Shown: positions 1-9,279, counted from the stretch's first letter. The stretch is DNA of 64,000 nucleotides from an uncultured Collinsella sp. (GCA_900544875.1 UQWS01000002.1:62001-126000), one strand, 5' to 3'. Translations and numbers: made by a program. The notes: generated by a model not told the origin, from the letters alone.

Positions 1-650
1 CGTTGGCGGGCGAGGACGGCAGCGCCATGTTTTTGCATCAGTCGCTGTTCGACCACGATGGCAACAACGTCTTTTGGGGCGAGGACGACGAGAAGTACCA
101 CCTCTCCGAAATCGCCAAGCACTACATGGCCGGCATCTTGGCGCACGCGCGCGAGATCAGTGCCATCACCAACCCCACGGTCAACTCGTACAAGCGCATC
201 ACTACGGGTGGCGACTCCGTGCCGCAGTACGCCACGTGGGGCCTGCGCAACCGCGCGAGTATGGTCCGCATTCCGGTCTACAAGCCCGGCAAGCCGCTGT
301 CCACGCGCATCGAGCTGCGCAGTCCCGACCCCATGGCCAACCCGTATCTGGTCAACGCCGTCACGCTGGCTGCTGGTCTCGACGGCCTCGAGCGCAAGCT
401 GGAGCTCCCGCCCGAGGCCACGGCCGAGACGCTCAAGCTCAACGACCGCCAGATGCTCGAGGCCGGTTATACACCGCTGCCGCGCTCGCTCAAAGAGGCG
501 CTCGACGTGTTTGAGGACTCGCAGTTTATGAAGGATGCCCTCGGCGAGCACATCCACAGTTTCTTCCTCAAAAAGAAGCGCGACGAGTGGCATAAGTTTG
601 AGTCTACGATCACCGAGTGGGAGATCAAGCACTACCTGGCGAACTCCTAA
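1..650 (+). CDS. glnA: Glutamine synthetase type I, 3' part only
   Basis: This is the C-terminal part (about 215 residues) of a type I glutamine synthetase, which makes glutamine from glutamate, ammonia and ATP; the 5' end lies outside the window. Family motifs are clear: NPTVNSYKR, then ATWGLRNRASMVRIP (glutamate and ATP binding) and RIELRSPDPMANPYL, which carries the metal-binding Glu. The region that holds the adenylylated Tyr in enterobacterial and many actinobacterial enzymes (pattern NLYDLPPE) reads RKLELPPEA here, with no Tyr. Control by adenylylation therefore looks unlikely. A GlnR-like regulator follows 50 bases downstream, probably in the same transcript, which suggests transcriptional nitrogen control instead. 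Confidence 0.95.
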   Translation, partial: LAGEDGSAMFLHQSLFDHDGNNVFWGEDDEKYHLSEIAKHYMAGILAHAREISAITNPTVNSYKRITTGGDSVPQYATWGLRNRASMVRIPVYKPGKPLSTRIELRSPDPMANPYLVNAVTLAAGLDGLERKLELPPEATAETLKLNDRQMLEAGYTPLPRSLKEALDVFEDSQFMKDALGEHIHSFFLKKKRDEWHKFESTITEWEIKHYLANS

Positions 651-700
651 TCGCGCTGGCTTGTTCCAGTACGATTGAGCTCATTTCTTTGGAGGCCGAT

Positions 701-1363
701 ATGTCCGAAAAGAGTGCCCTGTTCATGGCGCGCACGACGCGCTTCCACGAGTTTGCCCGCAGCTTGACGACTACCCTGGGTGTCGAGGTGAGCCTGGCCA
801 CCCCCGATTCGCCGACTGCGGCGCACGACTTTGACCTGCTGATCCTCGATTCCGATGGCATCCGTAGCGACCGCATCGATCAGATTGCCAAGTGGCTTGA
901 CGATCGCGGCGGTGTCCCCATGCTGGTGATTGTCGACGACGAGGCACTCGGCACCTTGCGCCTGCCCAATCACGCGCATGCCGACTTTGTATGCCCTACG
1001 GCGACGCCCAACGAGCTCAAGGCTCGCGCGCAGCGTCTGATGGGCGAGGAGGAGACCGTCACCGCCGACGATGTGCTCAACATCGATAACCTCGAGATCA
1101 ACCTGGCCACCTACCAGGTGACGCTCGATAACGAGCCCATCGACCTTACGCTGATGGAGTACTCGTTGCTGAGCTTTTTGGCAACACACCCCAACCGTGC
1201 CTACAGCCGCGAGGTGTTGCTGCACCGCGTGTGGGGCTTTGAGTACTGCGGCGGCACGCGCACCGTCGACGTGCACATCCGACGCATCCGTTCCAAGGTG
1301 GGGCCGCAGATCGCGGCGCACATCACCACCGTCCGCGGCGTGGGCTATCTGTTTAAGGACTAG
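701..1363 (+). CDS. GlnR-like atypical response regulator
   Basis: A 220-residue OmpR-family regulator with an N-terminal receiver-like domain (about residues 1-110) and a C-terminal winged helix (about 125-220). The winged helix has the family pattern LMEYSLLSFLATHP, LLHRVWG, GGTRTVDVHIRRIRSK and TVRGVGYLF. The GGTRTVDVH stretch and the place after glnA match the actinobacterial nitrogen regulator GlnR. The receiver is poorly conserved; only an LILDSDG segment resembles the phospho-acceptor strand, so it may act without a partner kinase, as described for GlnR. No histidine kinase gene is adjacent. The ATG at 701 is chosen because GGAGG sits at 691-695. GlnR is the best identification, though another orphan OmpR-type regulator cannot be excluded. 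Confidence 0.85.
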   Translation: MSEKSALFMARTTRFHEFARSLTTTLGVEVSLATPDSPTAAHDFDLLILDSDGIRSDRIDQIAKWLDDRGGVPMLVIVDDEALGTLRLPNHAHADFVCPTATPNELKARAQRLMGEEETVTADDVLNIDNLEINLATYQVTLDNEPIDLTLMEYSLLSFLATHPNRAYSREVLLHRVWGFEYCGGTRTVDVHIRRIRSKVGPQIAAHITTVRGVGYLFKD

Positions 1364-1384
1364 CAAGTAAATAGAGGAATGTGA

Positions 1385-1414
1385 GGGTACCGGAGATTTC
1401 TCCAGTACCCTTTT
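1385..1414 (+). terminator. Intrinsic terminator after the glnR-like gene
   Basis: GGGTAC at 1385 pairs with GTACCC ending at 1410, with GGAGA/TCTCC continuing the stem, followed by TTTTCTC. It closes the glnA-glnR unit. Confidence 0.85.
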
Positions 1415-1545
1415 CTCGTTTAGGGCGAGAAGAAGACCTTTCACCGATTTAAAGTGTGTCAGTAAAAACAATATCAAACGTATAGCACTATCTCACGAAT
1501 ATCATTTAGTTACCGTATCTCCCTACTGCACGGATGGAGGAAGAA

Positions 1546-2673
1546 ATGCGTTATTCGAGAAAGGTGATTGTCGGATTCATAGTATTGCTTGCCGCCCTGA
1601 TGTCTCCAAGGTTGGTTTTTGGAGACGACGACTTGGTTCGTGTCACACCGCAAATAGCTGTGGAGCAAGCGCAAGCTTTCTTTGATGACGTATCGGATGA
1701 GCCGGTGACCGCTTGTGACCCAGTAAAAATGGTGAATTCCGATGGGGAATCAATCGGGTATATCGTTCGCGCGAAGCGGGATGACGTTAACTATGGCTAC
1801 GTCGTATTTGATTCAGAGCGATCTTGGTGGATCAGCGAATACTGCTTGGCTCCGAACGCCCCTATGCCCATTGAGAATACAAGCGATGAAATAGCCCTTC
1901 TCGCATCCCAAGATGACATCGTTGCTTTGAAATTTGACGAGCTGTCTTTTGGTATTGCAGATCTGGATAATAACGTTGTTTTAGATGAGAAGGGATGCCG
2001 GTCAACAGCGGTGTTTTCTGTGGGAAATAGCCGCAGCGGATCTCCGGGCAGGTTCGAGGATGTTTTCGTATTGCCCAAAGACCTGTATAAACAAGGATAT
2101 GTCATTGACGCAAGTAAAACTATTTCAGGGATGATAACGCCTACACAATCAGAGGTTATTAAAGAAACGGGGACCTATGCTTGCGATGTGTCTGCGATGT
2201 TTGCGGTAAGCAGCCATTATGTAACGCTAAACCGGCTCAAATTGCCAGACTTATATCATGAGCTTTGGCAGTTATCGGGAACATCCGGCAAACCAAATAA
2301 GTCATTCGATCAAGCTACGGGCCTTTACTTTACCCAAGGAGAGACTCCATCTCCAAATGCTGCCCCGGCTATTAAGGAGTTCTGTGCTAGGCGCGGGAAA
2401 AGGCTTGAGACATCATTTGCCTGGTATCCATCTTGGGATTCTTTCAGGGCAACTGCAGATTCTGGAAATCTCAGTATCTTTTCTGGGACTCTCAGTTCAA
2501 GCCATGACGCTCATGCGATGGCTGTTGCGGGATATGTGGCTATGCATAATACATATTCAAATGATAAGAAATATATGCTTGTTGTCTGGGATGGTTGGTT
2601 CAATCAGCTGCGTTTTCTTCCATATGACACAACGATTTATATATCGCATGAAGGGACGTATTGTGGAGAGTGA
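1546..2673 (+). CDS. Secreted cysteine-peptidase-like protein
   Basis: A 375-residue protein with a Sec-type signal peptide (RYSRK, then a hydrophobic stretch ending near VFG). Residues about 30-100 resemble the inhibitory propeptide of C10/papain-like peptidases (IAVEQAQAFF, GYVVFD). A possible catalytic Cys lies in GTYACDVSAMF, a His in DAHAMAVAGYV, and a downstream aromatic/acidic segment reads LVVWDGWFNQ, in the order expected for a C10 or C39-like papain fold. The usual oxyanion Gln before the Cys is not evident, so activity is uncertain. The ATG at 1546 is chosen over 1534 because GGAGG at 1536-1540 precedes it. Codon use is AT-richer than the neighbours, suggesting acquisition. The next gene overlaps the 3' end. 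Confidence 0.6.
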   Translation: MRYSRKVIVGFIVLLAALMSPRLVFGDDDLVRVTPQIAVEQAQAFFDDVSDEPVTACDPVKMVNSDGESIGYIVRAKRDDVNYGYVVFDSERSWWISEYCLAPNAPMPIENTSDEIALLASQDDIVALKFDELSFGIADLDNNVVLDEKGCRSTAVFSVGNSRSGSPGRFEDVFVLPKDLYKQGYVIDASKTISGMITPTQSEVIKETGTYACDVSAMFAVSSHYVTLNRLKLPDLYHELWQLSGTSGKPNKSFDQATGLYFTQGETPSPNAAPAIKEFCARRGKRLETSFAWYPSWDSFRATADSGNLSIFSGTLSSSHDAHAMAVAGYVAMHNTYSNDKKYMLVVWDGWFNQLRFLPYDTTIYISHEGTYCGE

Positions 2674-3016
2674 CGGCGAAGATGATAGAACGCGCATACG
2701 TAAAACGCTGGGGCTTCTTTGCGCATTTCTTGGGATATTGGTTGTCGCGGCCTATCAACCGAGCCCCTCGGTCGTCGGTGGAAAAGATGACGAACATATT
2801 TCAGTTGAAGTACAGACGCTGTCGGATATTCATAACGGACAATTTGAGGCTCTCGTGTCAAGCGGAGGGCGGAAAGAGATTGATATCCGTAGTTACTTTA
2901 ATACCGGAACTGCTTCAGGGCTGAAGGCGGGAGAGAAATGGATTCTATTCTTCGCAAGTGATGCCAATTTAGAAGAGGAAACTTTGCATCCCTACTATAT
3001 GGAAAAAGTTAACTAA
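2663..3016 (+). CDS. Small single-pass membrane protein, unknown
   Basis: About 117 residues, unrecognised. A short charged N-terminus with RTRIRK is followed by one hydrophobic segment (LGLLCAFLGILVVAAY) and an extracytoplasmic part of about 80 residues containing VEVQTLSDIHNGQFEALVSS and WILFFAS. The GTG at 2663 is preferred because AAGGGA lies 6 bases upstream; an in-frame ATG at 2648 lacks a ribosome binding site. Either start overlaps the preceding peptidase-like gene, so translation is probably coupled. It may be a partner, substrate or immunity-like protein of that gene, but this rests on position only. Confidence 0.55.
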   Translation: MESDGEDDRTRIRKTLGLLCAFLGILVVAAYQPSPSVVGGKDDEHISVEVQTLSDIHNGQFEALVSSGGRKEIDIRSYFNTGTASGLKAGEKWILFFASDANLEEETLHPYYMEKVN

Positions 3017-3036
3017 ATCGGTGAGGAGCGAGAGGA

Positions 3037-3660
3037 ATGATCAACAGAAGACAGCTATTCGTCTTGGCATCAGGAGCTGTTATGTTTGCTGGGGCGAGAG
3101 GGGCCAACGCTGCGCAGCTTACGAATGCGCAAAAACGATTGACGCTTGTGACCGACATGATAGTTCGGAATGAGGCTGGGGTTATTGTGTCCTCGGCGCG
3201 AAGCAAAGATGTCTTGGGTGCCGGAAATAGAAAAATGGCTGTTGGCAGCATAAACAGGAATAATGACGGTGCAGCGTCCCTGACAAGAGCGGCAACTAAG
3301 AATTTGGTGACGGTTCATAGGGAGTCAGATGATTCACTGCCGGTGTTGGCAAAGATTGAGATTGTTGTTGAATATTCTGAAGATGGGCAAAGCATTGCAA
3401 TTCGGTCAGGAAAATATTCGATAATTCAAACCGATCCGCTTGTGATGTATGCAAACGCTTGGTATGCGCTCATGCAGAAAGATAAATATGTGATGAACTA
3501 CTTCACAGAAAGCGAAGCATCATATGAAACGGGGTGGGGGCCAACGCCATACGATGCGGAGAAGGATAAGTGGACGTGCGGATCGGGTATGGGCGCGACG
3601 ATTACAGACTTTATTAACGATTCAACATATAGTTTTGCTATCGACTGCTATATCGAATAG
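3037..3660 (+). CDS. Secreted protein with a Tat-like signal, unknown
   Basis: A 207-residue protein of unknown function. The N-terminus INRRQLFVLASGAVMFAGA with ANA/AQ after it looks like a twin-arginine (Tat) signal with an AXA cleavage site. The mature part has no recognised domain; VLAKIEIVVEYSEDGQ and SIIQTDPLVMYANAWYALMQ suggest a small beta-rich fold. A GAGGAGCGAGAGG sequence precedes the ATG, and the gene is 20 bases behind the small membrane protein gene. The three genes form one AT-richer cassette in otherwise GC-rich DNA. Confidence 0.6.
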   Translation: MINRRQLFVLASGAVMFAGARGANAAQLTNAQKRLTLVTDMIVRNEAGVIVSSARSKDVLGAGNRKMAVGSINRNNDGAASLTRAATKNLVTVHRESDDSLPVLAKIEIVVEYSEDGQSIAIRSGKYSIIQTDPLVMYANAWYALMQKDKYVMNYFTESEASYETGWGPTPYDAEKDKWTCGSGMGATITDFINDSTYSFAIDCYIE

Positions 3661-3780
3661 ACATGACGGCATAAAACGAATTGGCCTATAAGCATGTCAT
3701 TACTTAAGCAAAGCTGAAATCTTGGCATCTAGTGCTCGGGACTGCCCAGCTTGGGGTACAACTCAACGTGAACAATGATG

Positions 3781-3808
3781 GCCCGCCACATGTTTGGCGG
3801 GCCTTTGG
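3781..3808 (+). terminator. Hairpin between the secreted-protein cluster and htrA
   Basis: GCCCGCCA at 3781-3788 pairs with TGGCGGGC at 3795-3802, then CTTTGG. It ends just 25 bases before the htrA start, so it may also sit in the htrA leader. Confidence 0.6.
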
Positions 3809-3832
3809 TTATTTGACGAAAGGATCGCAGCT

Positions 3833-5299
3833 ATGAGCGAGAACGATTCCCAGCGTCCCCAGGATGCGGGCAACGCCGGCGAGACCCAACAGCAGCCGCG
3901 TGTGCAGGTAGAGTCGACGCCTGCCGACAGCAACATTCCCTACGTGCAGGCCTACGACACGCAGACCGGAAAGCCGCTGGGCAGCCAGCAGGTTGTAAAC
4001 AAGCACACAGTGGTCAAGACTAAGACCAAAAAGCTGCCGATCTTTATTACGGCGCTTGCCGGTTGTGCCTGCGGCGCCCTGCTGGTCATTGCGCTCATTA
4101 TGAGCGGCACGCTCAACATTGGCGGCGGAAAGAATGCCGTGACGGCGGGTGCTTCGGGTTCATCGACGCAAAAGATTACGATTGATTCCGAGGACACCAC
4201 GCTGGCCGAGGCCGTTTCTGCCAAGGCGTTGCCCTCCGTGGTTTCCATTACCGCCACTTCGAGCGGCAGCCAGAATGGCTCGCTTTCGCAGTCTGCCGAC
4301 GAGTCGGACAGCTCGGGCAGCGTCGGCTCGGGCGTGGTGCTCGATACCGAGGGCCACATCCTCACCAACAACCACGTGGTCGATGGCTATGACCAGTACG
4401 TGGTGACCATGGACGACGGCACCACCTATGAGGCCGAGTTCGTGGGCAACGATGCTTCGAGCGACCTGGCCGTCATCAAGCTCAAGGACGCCGACGCCTC
4501 CAAGCTCACGCCGATCGAGATCGGTGACTCCTCCAAGCTCAACGTGGGCGAGTGGGTCATGGCGATCGGTTCGCCCTTCGGCAACGAGCAGTCTGTCTCC
4601 ACGGGCATTGTGTCGGCGCTGTATCGCTCCACGGCCATGAGCTCTACCAACGGTAACACCATCTATGCCAACATGATCCAGACCGATGCCGCCATCAACC
4701 CGGGCAACTCCGGCGGCGCGCTCGTTAACGACAACGGCGAGCTGGTGGGCATCAACTCGCTCATCGAGAGCTACTCGGGCTCCAGCTCGGGCGTGGGCTT
4801 TGCCATTCCCGTTAACTACGCCAAGAACATTGCCGACCAGATTATTGACGGCAAGACGCCGGTTCATCCGTACCTGGGCGCCACGCTTTCGAGCGTCAAC
4901 GCGCTCAATGCCCGCACCAACAAGCTGAGCACCGATAGCGGCGCGTACGTGGCGAGCGTCGTCGAGGACGGTCCCGCCGCCAAGGCCGGCATCCAGGAGG
5001 GCGATGTCATTACCAAGCTGGGCGACGACGAGATCACGAGCGCCGATGGCCTGATCATTGCGCTGCGCAGCCATGAGGTGGGCGAGAAGGTCGAGATCAC
5101 GCTCATGCGCGGCAAGGAAGAGAAGAAGGTCACCGTCGAGCTGGGCTCCGATGAGAAGCTGCAGAACCAGCAGCAGGACGACAGCGCGACTGACACCGGC
5201 AACGGCGGTATTACCGACGAGCAGCTGCGTCAGTATCTGGAGGAGCTGCTTGGCCAGCAGGGCCAGGGTCAAGGCCAAGGCTATGGCCAGGGTTTCTAA
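3833..5299 (+). CDS. HtrA/DegP-like membrane-anchored serine protease
   Basis: A 488-residue trypsin-like protease of the HtrA family that degrades misfolded proteins outside the membrane. A cytoplasmic, Gln-rich N-terminus of about 68 residues leads to one membrane segment (about 69-90). The catalytic triad is visible as His181 (TNNHVVDG), Asp211 (SSDLAVIKL) and Ser293 (NPGNSGGAL). A PDZ domain follows (about 370-455), and the tail is rich in Gly and Gln (GQGQGQG). The start at 3833 has GAAAGG at 3818-3823. It stands alone between a hairpin and a strong terminator, so it is probably its own transcription unit. Confidence 0.93.
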   Translation: MSENDSQRPQDAGNAGETQQQPRVQVESTPADSNIPYVQAYDTQTGKPLGSQQVVNKHTVVKTKTKKLPIFITALAGCACGALLVIALIMSGTLNIGGGKNAVTAGASGSSTQKITIDSEDTTLAEAVSAKALPSVVSITATSSGSQNGSLSQSADESDSSGSVGSGVVLDTEGHILTNNHVVDGYDQYVVTMDDGTTYEAEFVGNDASSDLAVIKLKDADASKLTPIEIGDSSKLNVGEWVMAIGSPFGNEQSVSTGIVSALYRSTAMSSTNGNTIYANMIQTDAAINPGNSGGALVNDNGELVGINSLIESYSGSSSGVGFAIPVNYAKNIADQIIDGKTPVHPYLGATLSSVNALNARTNKLSTDSGAYVASVVEDGPAAKAGIQEGDVITKLGDDEITSADGLIIALRSHEVGEKVEITLMRGKEEKKVTVELGSDEKLQNQQQDDSATDTGNGGITDEQLRQYLEELLGQQGQGQGQGYGQGF

Positions 5300-5325
5300 C
5301 GAGCCGTATTGCACATATCGAAGCC

Positions 5326-5364
5326 AGAGGGGCTGTCCCGCCAACGCGGGACAGCCCCTCTTTT
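5326..5364 (+). terminator. Intrinsic terminator after htrA
   Basis: A long GC-rich stem, AGAGGGGCTGTCCCG pairing with CGGGACAGCCCCTCT, followed by TTTT. Confidence 0.92.
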
Positions 5365-5547
5365 CGCGATGATCCCTTGGAGACGGAGGAAAACGGATCA
5401 TTTAGAACTGGCAAGGGCATGGTTTAATCGCGCGATCCACCCCAGTCTGGCGGCTGCCGATTCGGTGCGGTTCGAAAGGGTTATTCGGCGCCATGGTGAC
5501 CGGTGGTACTCTTGTATCCGTTTGAAATCGAGCGAAGGAGTGCCGCT

Positions 5548-7776
5548 ATGGAGCAATCGAGCCTGTTTGGTGACGGCGTGGACATCGATACCGAAACGCC
5601 CGCGAGCGTGGATGCCGCCGCACCGGCCGATGCCCGTGCCCAGGCGGCGGCGCGTGCGGCCGAGCTGCGCCACGAGCTCGATTACCACGCCTATCGCTAC
5701 TACATGCTCGATGCGCCCGAGATCACGGACGCCGCCTTTGACAAAATGCTCGTTGAGCTGCAGGAAATCGAGGCGACCTACCCCGACCTGGTGACCCCCG
5801 ACAGCTATACCCAGCGTGTGGGCGGCTACGTGAGCGAGCAGTTTACGCCGGTCACGCATATGGCACGCATGTACTCCATGGACGATGCCATGGACCTGGA
5901 CGAACTCGACGCGTGGCTCCAGCGCGCCGAGGATGCGCTCGGTGCCGGCAGCGTCACCTATACCTGCGAGCTTAAGATCGACGGCCTGGGCGTGGCCCTT
6001 ACCTACCAAAACGGCACCTTCGTACGCGCCGCCACGCGCGGCGACGGCACCACGGGCGAGGACGTGTCGCTCAACGTGCGTACCATCAAGGATGTGCCCA
6101 TGCACCTGTCCGAGCCTGCGCTCGCCCACATGGGTGCCGACCGCGAGCGCACCATTGAGGTGCGCGGCGAGGTCTACATGCCCAAGGGCAGCTTTGTGCG
6201 TCTGAACGACGAGGCCGATGCCGAGGGCCGCGACCCCTTCGCCAACCCGCGCAACGCCGCCGCCGGCAGCCTGCGCCAAAAGGACCCCAAGGTCACGGCG
6301 CGCCGCGACCTGGCTACCTTTATCTACGCCATTGCCGATACCGATCCGCTGCACGTCCACAGCCAGCGTGAGTTTCTCGACTGGCTGCGCAGTGCCGGCT
6401 TTAGCGTCAACCCCAACGTGGCACGCTGCGCCACGCCGGCCGAGGTCCACGAGTTCTGTGCCCAGGCCCTCGAGCATCGCGGTGACCTGGACTACGACAT
6501 CGACGGCGTGGTCGTAAAGGTTGACAGCTTCCAACAGCAGCTCGACCTGGGCTTTACCGCCCGTGCGCCGCGTTGGGCCATCGCCTTTAAGTTCCCGCCC
6601 GAGGAAAAGCAGACCGTCCTGCGCGAGATTCGCATCCAGGTGGGCCGCACCGGTGTGCTCACGCCGGTCGCTGAGTTCGACCCGGTGACGGTCGCCGGCT
6701 CCACCATCGCGCGCGCCACGCTGCACAACATCGACGAGATCCGCCGCAAAAACGTGCGCGAGGGCGACACTATCATCGTGCACAAGGCAGGCGACGTGAT
6801 TCCCGAGGTCGTGGGCCCCGTGCTCGACAAGCGCCCGGCCGACAGCGTTGACTGGCAGATGCCCGAGGTCTGCCCCGTGTGCGGCAGCCCCGTGGTGCAC
6901 GAGGACGGCGAGGTGGCCTACCGCTGCGTGTCCATCGACTGCCCCGCACAGCTCAAGGAGCGCCTGCTCCACTGGGTGAGCCGCGGTTGCATGGACGTGG
7001 ACGGCCTGGGCGACGAAATCGTCGACAAGATGATCGCCGCCGGCCTTATCCACGATGTCGCGGACTTCTACCAGCTCACAGTCGACGACATCGCCGGCCT
7101 GGACACGGGCCGCGTGTATGCCAGCTCCAACAGCAAAAAGGGCGTCAAGAAGGGCGATCCCATTCCGGTGGGCCTCAAGACGGCCGAGAAAATCATCGCC
7201 GAGCTCAACAAGTCTAAGAGCCAGCCGCTCGGTCGCGTGCTGTTTGCCTTGGGTATCCGTCATGTGGGCAAGAGTGTGGGCGAGGTCATTGCCGAGCGAT
7301 TCCTGTCGATTGACAAGCTCATCTTGGCGAGCGAAGAGGACATCGCCGAGTGCGAGGGCATCGGTCCCAAGATTGCGGCGAGCGTCAAGCAGTTCCTGGC
7401 CGTGCCCGAGAACCTTGCCGTGCTGGAACGCCTGCGCCAGGCGGGCCTGTCGCTCGAGGTCGACTTGGGCGCCGCGCACGCGCAAGCCGCAGCCGACGCT
7501 GGCGTGGCAGGCGAGCTTGCCGACGCACAGCCACTCGCGGGTCTGACCTTCGTGCTCACCGGCACACTCGTCAACCGCACCCGCGACGAGGCGGGCGCGG
7601 CGCTCAAGGTGCTTGGCGCCAAGGTTTCGGGCAGTGTGTCAAAGAAGACGAGCTATCTGGTCGCCGGCCCCAAAGCGGGCTCCAAGCTCGCCAAGGCCGA
7701 GCAGCTGGGCGTGCCTGTATTGGATGAGGACGCGCTCGAGCAGATCCTGGCGACTGGTGAGGTGCCCCAGGCTTAG
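5548..7776 (+). CDS. ligA: NAD-dependent DNA ligase
   Basis: A 742-residue LigA, which seals nicks during replication and repair using NAD. Domains in order are Ia and adenylation (Lys143 in CELKIDGLG is the AMP acceptor), OB fold (GRTGVLTPVAEFDPV), a four-Cys zinc finger (CPVCG ... CVSIDCPAQ, about 445-470), helix-hairpin-helix repeats (DVDGLGDEIVDKM; CEGIGPKIAASV) and a C-terminal BRCT domain (about 665-742, LTGTLVNRTRDEA). A stretch of about 15 residues rich in Ala and Asp (about 17-33) before the conserved start of the Ia domain is longer than usual. GAAGGAG at 5534-5540 fixes the ATG at 5548. Confidence 0.97.
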   Translation: MEQSSLFGDGVDIDTETPASVDAAAPADARAQAAARAAELRHELDYHAYRYYMLDAPEITDAAFDKMLVELQEIEATYPDLVTPDSYTQRVGGYVSEQFTPVTHMARMYSMDDAMDLDELDAWLQRAEDALGAGSVTYTCELKIDGLGVALTYQNGTFVRAATRGDGTTGEDVSLNVRTIKDVPMHLSEPALAHMGADRERTIEVRGEVYMPKGSFVRLNDEADAEGRDPFANPRNAAAGSLRQKDPKVTARRDLATFIYAIADTDPLHVHSQREFLDWLRSAGFSVNPNVARCATPAEVHEFCAQALEHRGDLDYDIDGVVVKVDSFQQQLDLGFTARAPRWAIAFKFPPEEKQTVLREIRIQVGRTGVLTPVAEFDPVTVAGSTIARATLHNIDEIRRKNVREGDTIIVHKAGDVIPEVVGPVLDKRPADSVDWQMPEVCPVCGSPVVHEDGEVAYRCVSIDCPAQLKERLLHWVSRGCMDVDGLGDEIVDKMIAAGLIHDVADFYQLTVDDIAGLDTGRVYASSNSKKGVKKGDPIPVGLKTAEKIIAELNKSKSQPLGRVLFALGIRHVGKSVGEVIAERFLSIDKLILASEEDIAECEGIGPKIAASVKQFLAVPENLAVLERLRQAGLSLEVDLGAAHAQAAADAGVAGELADAQPLAGLTFVLTGTLVNRTRDEAGAALKVLGAKVSGSVSKKTSYLVAGPKAGSKLAKAEQLGVPVLDEDALEQILATGEVPQA

Positions 7777-7834
7777 CGCATCGATAGCCAAATTGAAGAA
7801 CCACCCGAAAAGCATGATGCCTTCCAGGCGGTTC

Positions 7835-7932
7835 TTACTTTGCTGGGGCAACCGGCACCGTGATCTGCGTCACGTAGGTCGCGGGGTCATCGCTGATGAT
7901 GTCGTCGATAAGGGCGATTTCGCGTTGCCCCG
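7835..7932 (-). pseudogene. Possible C-terminal remnant of a lost gene
   Basis: Just past the MATE stop codon, in another minus-strand frame, an open run encodes REIALIDDIISDDPATYVT, then QITVPVAPAK and a stop at 7835. It has no start codon; an in-frame stop lies about 12 codons upstream. The composition looks protein-like. It may be the tail of a deleted gene, or chance. Confidence 0.25.
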
Positions 7933-9279
7933 CTACGCCACCAGCTTGTCAAAAGCCCCGCGGCGGTTGAGCGCGGTAAATGCAATCACGCAGATGACCG
8001 CCGACAGAATCGAGCCGCACGGCGAGGCGATACCCATGGGGAACAGCGTGCCGGAATAGGCGTTCGACAGCAGCCACGCGCCCGGCACGCGAATGAGTGC
8101 CACAGCCAGCACGTTGTGCGCAAAGCCGATGTAGCTCTTGCCGTATGCAGCGAAAAAGCCGCTAAAGCAAATGTGGATGCCGGCAAAGATTGCATCGAAA
8201 ATATAACTGTGCATATAGCCGGTACCGGCCGCGACCACCGCGGGGTCCTTGGCAAAAAAGCCAATAAACGCCGGCGCCACCAGCCACATCAGCGCTGTAA
8301 TCAGGCAGCCGTACACCACCGAGATGGTCATGGCATCCTTGAGCACCTGACGCGCGCGGTCGCCCTTGCCCGCGCCGGCGTTTTGTGCCGTGAGCGCGCT
8401 GACGGTAGCGCCCATGGAACTCGGCACGATAAACAAAAAGCTGATCATCTTCTCGACCAGGCCCACGGCGGCGGCGTCGACCAGACCGCGGTGGTTGGCG
8501 ATGACGGTGATAAACATAAACGCCACCTGGGTGCAGCCGTCCTGCACAGCCACGGGCACGCCGATTTTAAGAATGCTGCCGAGCACCTCGGGCTGGGGGC
8601 GCAGGTCGCTGCGCTTAACGTGGATGTTTGTGCGACGGCTCTTGAGCCACATGAGCGCGAGGGCAACGCTGGCCGTCTGCGCGGTCACCGTGCCGAGCGC
8701 TGCGCCCACGGGGCCGAGCCCCATGTGGCCGATAAACAGAAAATCGAGCGCGATGTTGATGATGCACGCCACGCCGATCACGTACATGGGCGAGCGCGAA
8801 TCGCCCAGCCCGCGAAAGATGGCCGAGAGGATGTTGTACGCGGCGATAAAGGGAATGCCGATAAAGCAAATGCGCAGGTAGGCGGCGGTGCCTTCGACCG
8901 CTTCGGCCGGCGTGCCAATGAGCGCCACGATCTGCGGGCACAGTGCGAGCAAGGCAGCGGCCAGTACCACCGAGACACCCATAAACAGCGTAATGGTGTT
9001 GCCGATAGCGGTTTCGGCGCGATCGAAGCGGCGCGAGCCCACGGCGTGGCCGACGATGACCGTCGTCCCCATGGCCAGGCCCACGAGCGTCACGGTAATG
9101 ATATAGAGCGTCTGCGCGCCGTTGCCCACGGCGGTGATGCCGGCGGCGCCGCTAAACTGTCCCATCATGTACAGGTCGGCCATGCCGTAGAGCATCTGCA
9201 AAAAGTACGAGAGCATATAGGGCAGGGCAAAGACCGCGATGGTCTTGAGGACATTGCCGCGTGTGAGGTCGTGTTCCAT
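7933..9279 (-). CDS. MATE-family multidrug efflux transporter
   Basis: A 448-residue polytopic membrane protein with twelve hydrophobic segments. It has MATE features: LPYMLSYFLQMLYGMADLYMMGQ near the N-terminus, GTTVIVGHAVGSRRFDRAE in the first loop, and the repeat-related GATVSALTAQNAGAGKGDRARQ in the second half. It should export cationic drugs or metabolites with Na+ or H+. It is transcribed divergently from the ABC exporter pair at 9539, and a MerR-like dyad lies upstream. Confidence 0.92.
   Translation of the reverse strand: MEHDLTRGNVLKTIAVFALPYMLSYFLQMLYGMADLYMMGQFSGAAGITAVGNGAQTLYIITVTLVGLAMGTTVIVGHAVGSRRFDRAETAIGNTITLFMGVSVVLAAALLALCPQIVALIGTPAEAVEGTAAYLRICFIGIPFIAAYNILSAIFRGLGDSRSPMYVIGVACIINIALDFLFIGHMGLGPVGAALGTVTAQTASVALALMWLKSRRTNIHVKRSDLRPQPEVLGSILKIGVPVAVQDGCTQVAFMFITVIANHRGLVDAAAVGLVEKMISFLFIVPSSMGATVSALTAQNAGAGKGDRARQVLKDAMTISVVYGCLITALMWLVAPAFIGFFAKDPAVVAAGTGYMHSYIFDAIFAGIHICFSGFFAAYGKSYIGFAHNVLAVALIRVPGAWLLSNAYSGTLFPMGIASPCGSILSAVICVIAFTALNRRGAFDKLVA

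Noticed and set aside
5398..7485. 695-codon minus-strand frame opposite ligA
   Set aside because: Shadow frame; ligA is complete and canonical on the plus strand.
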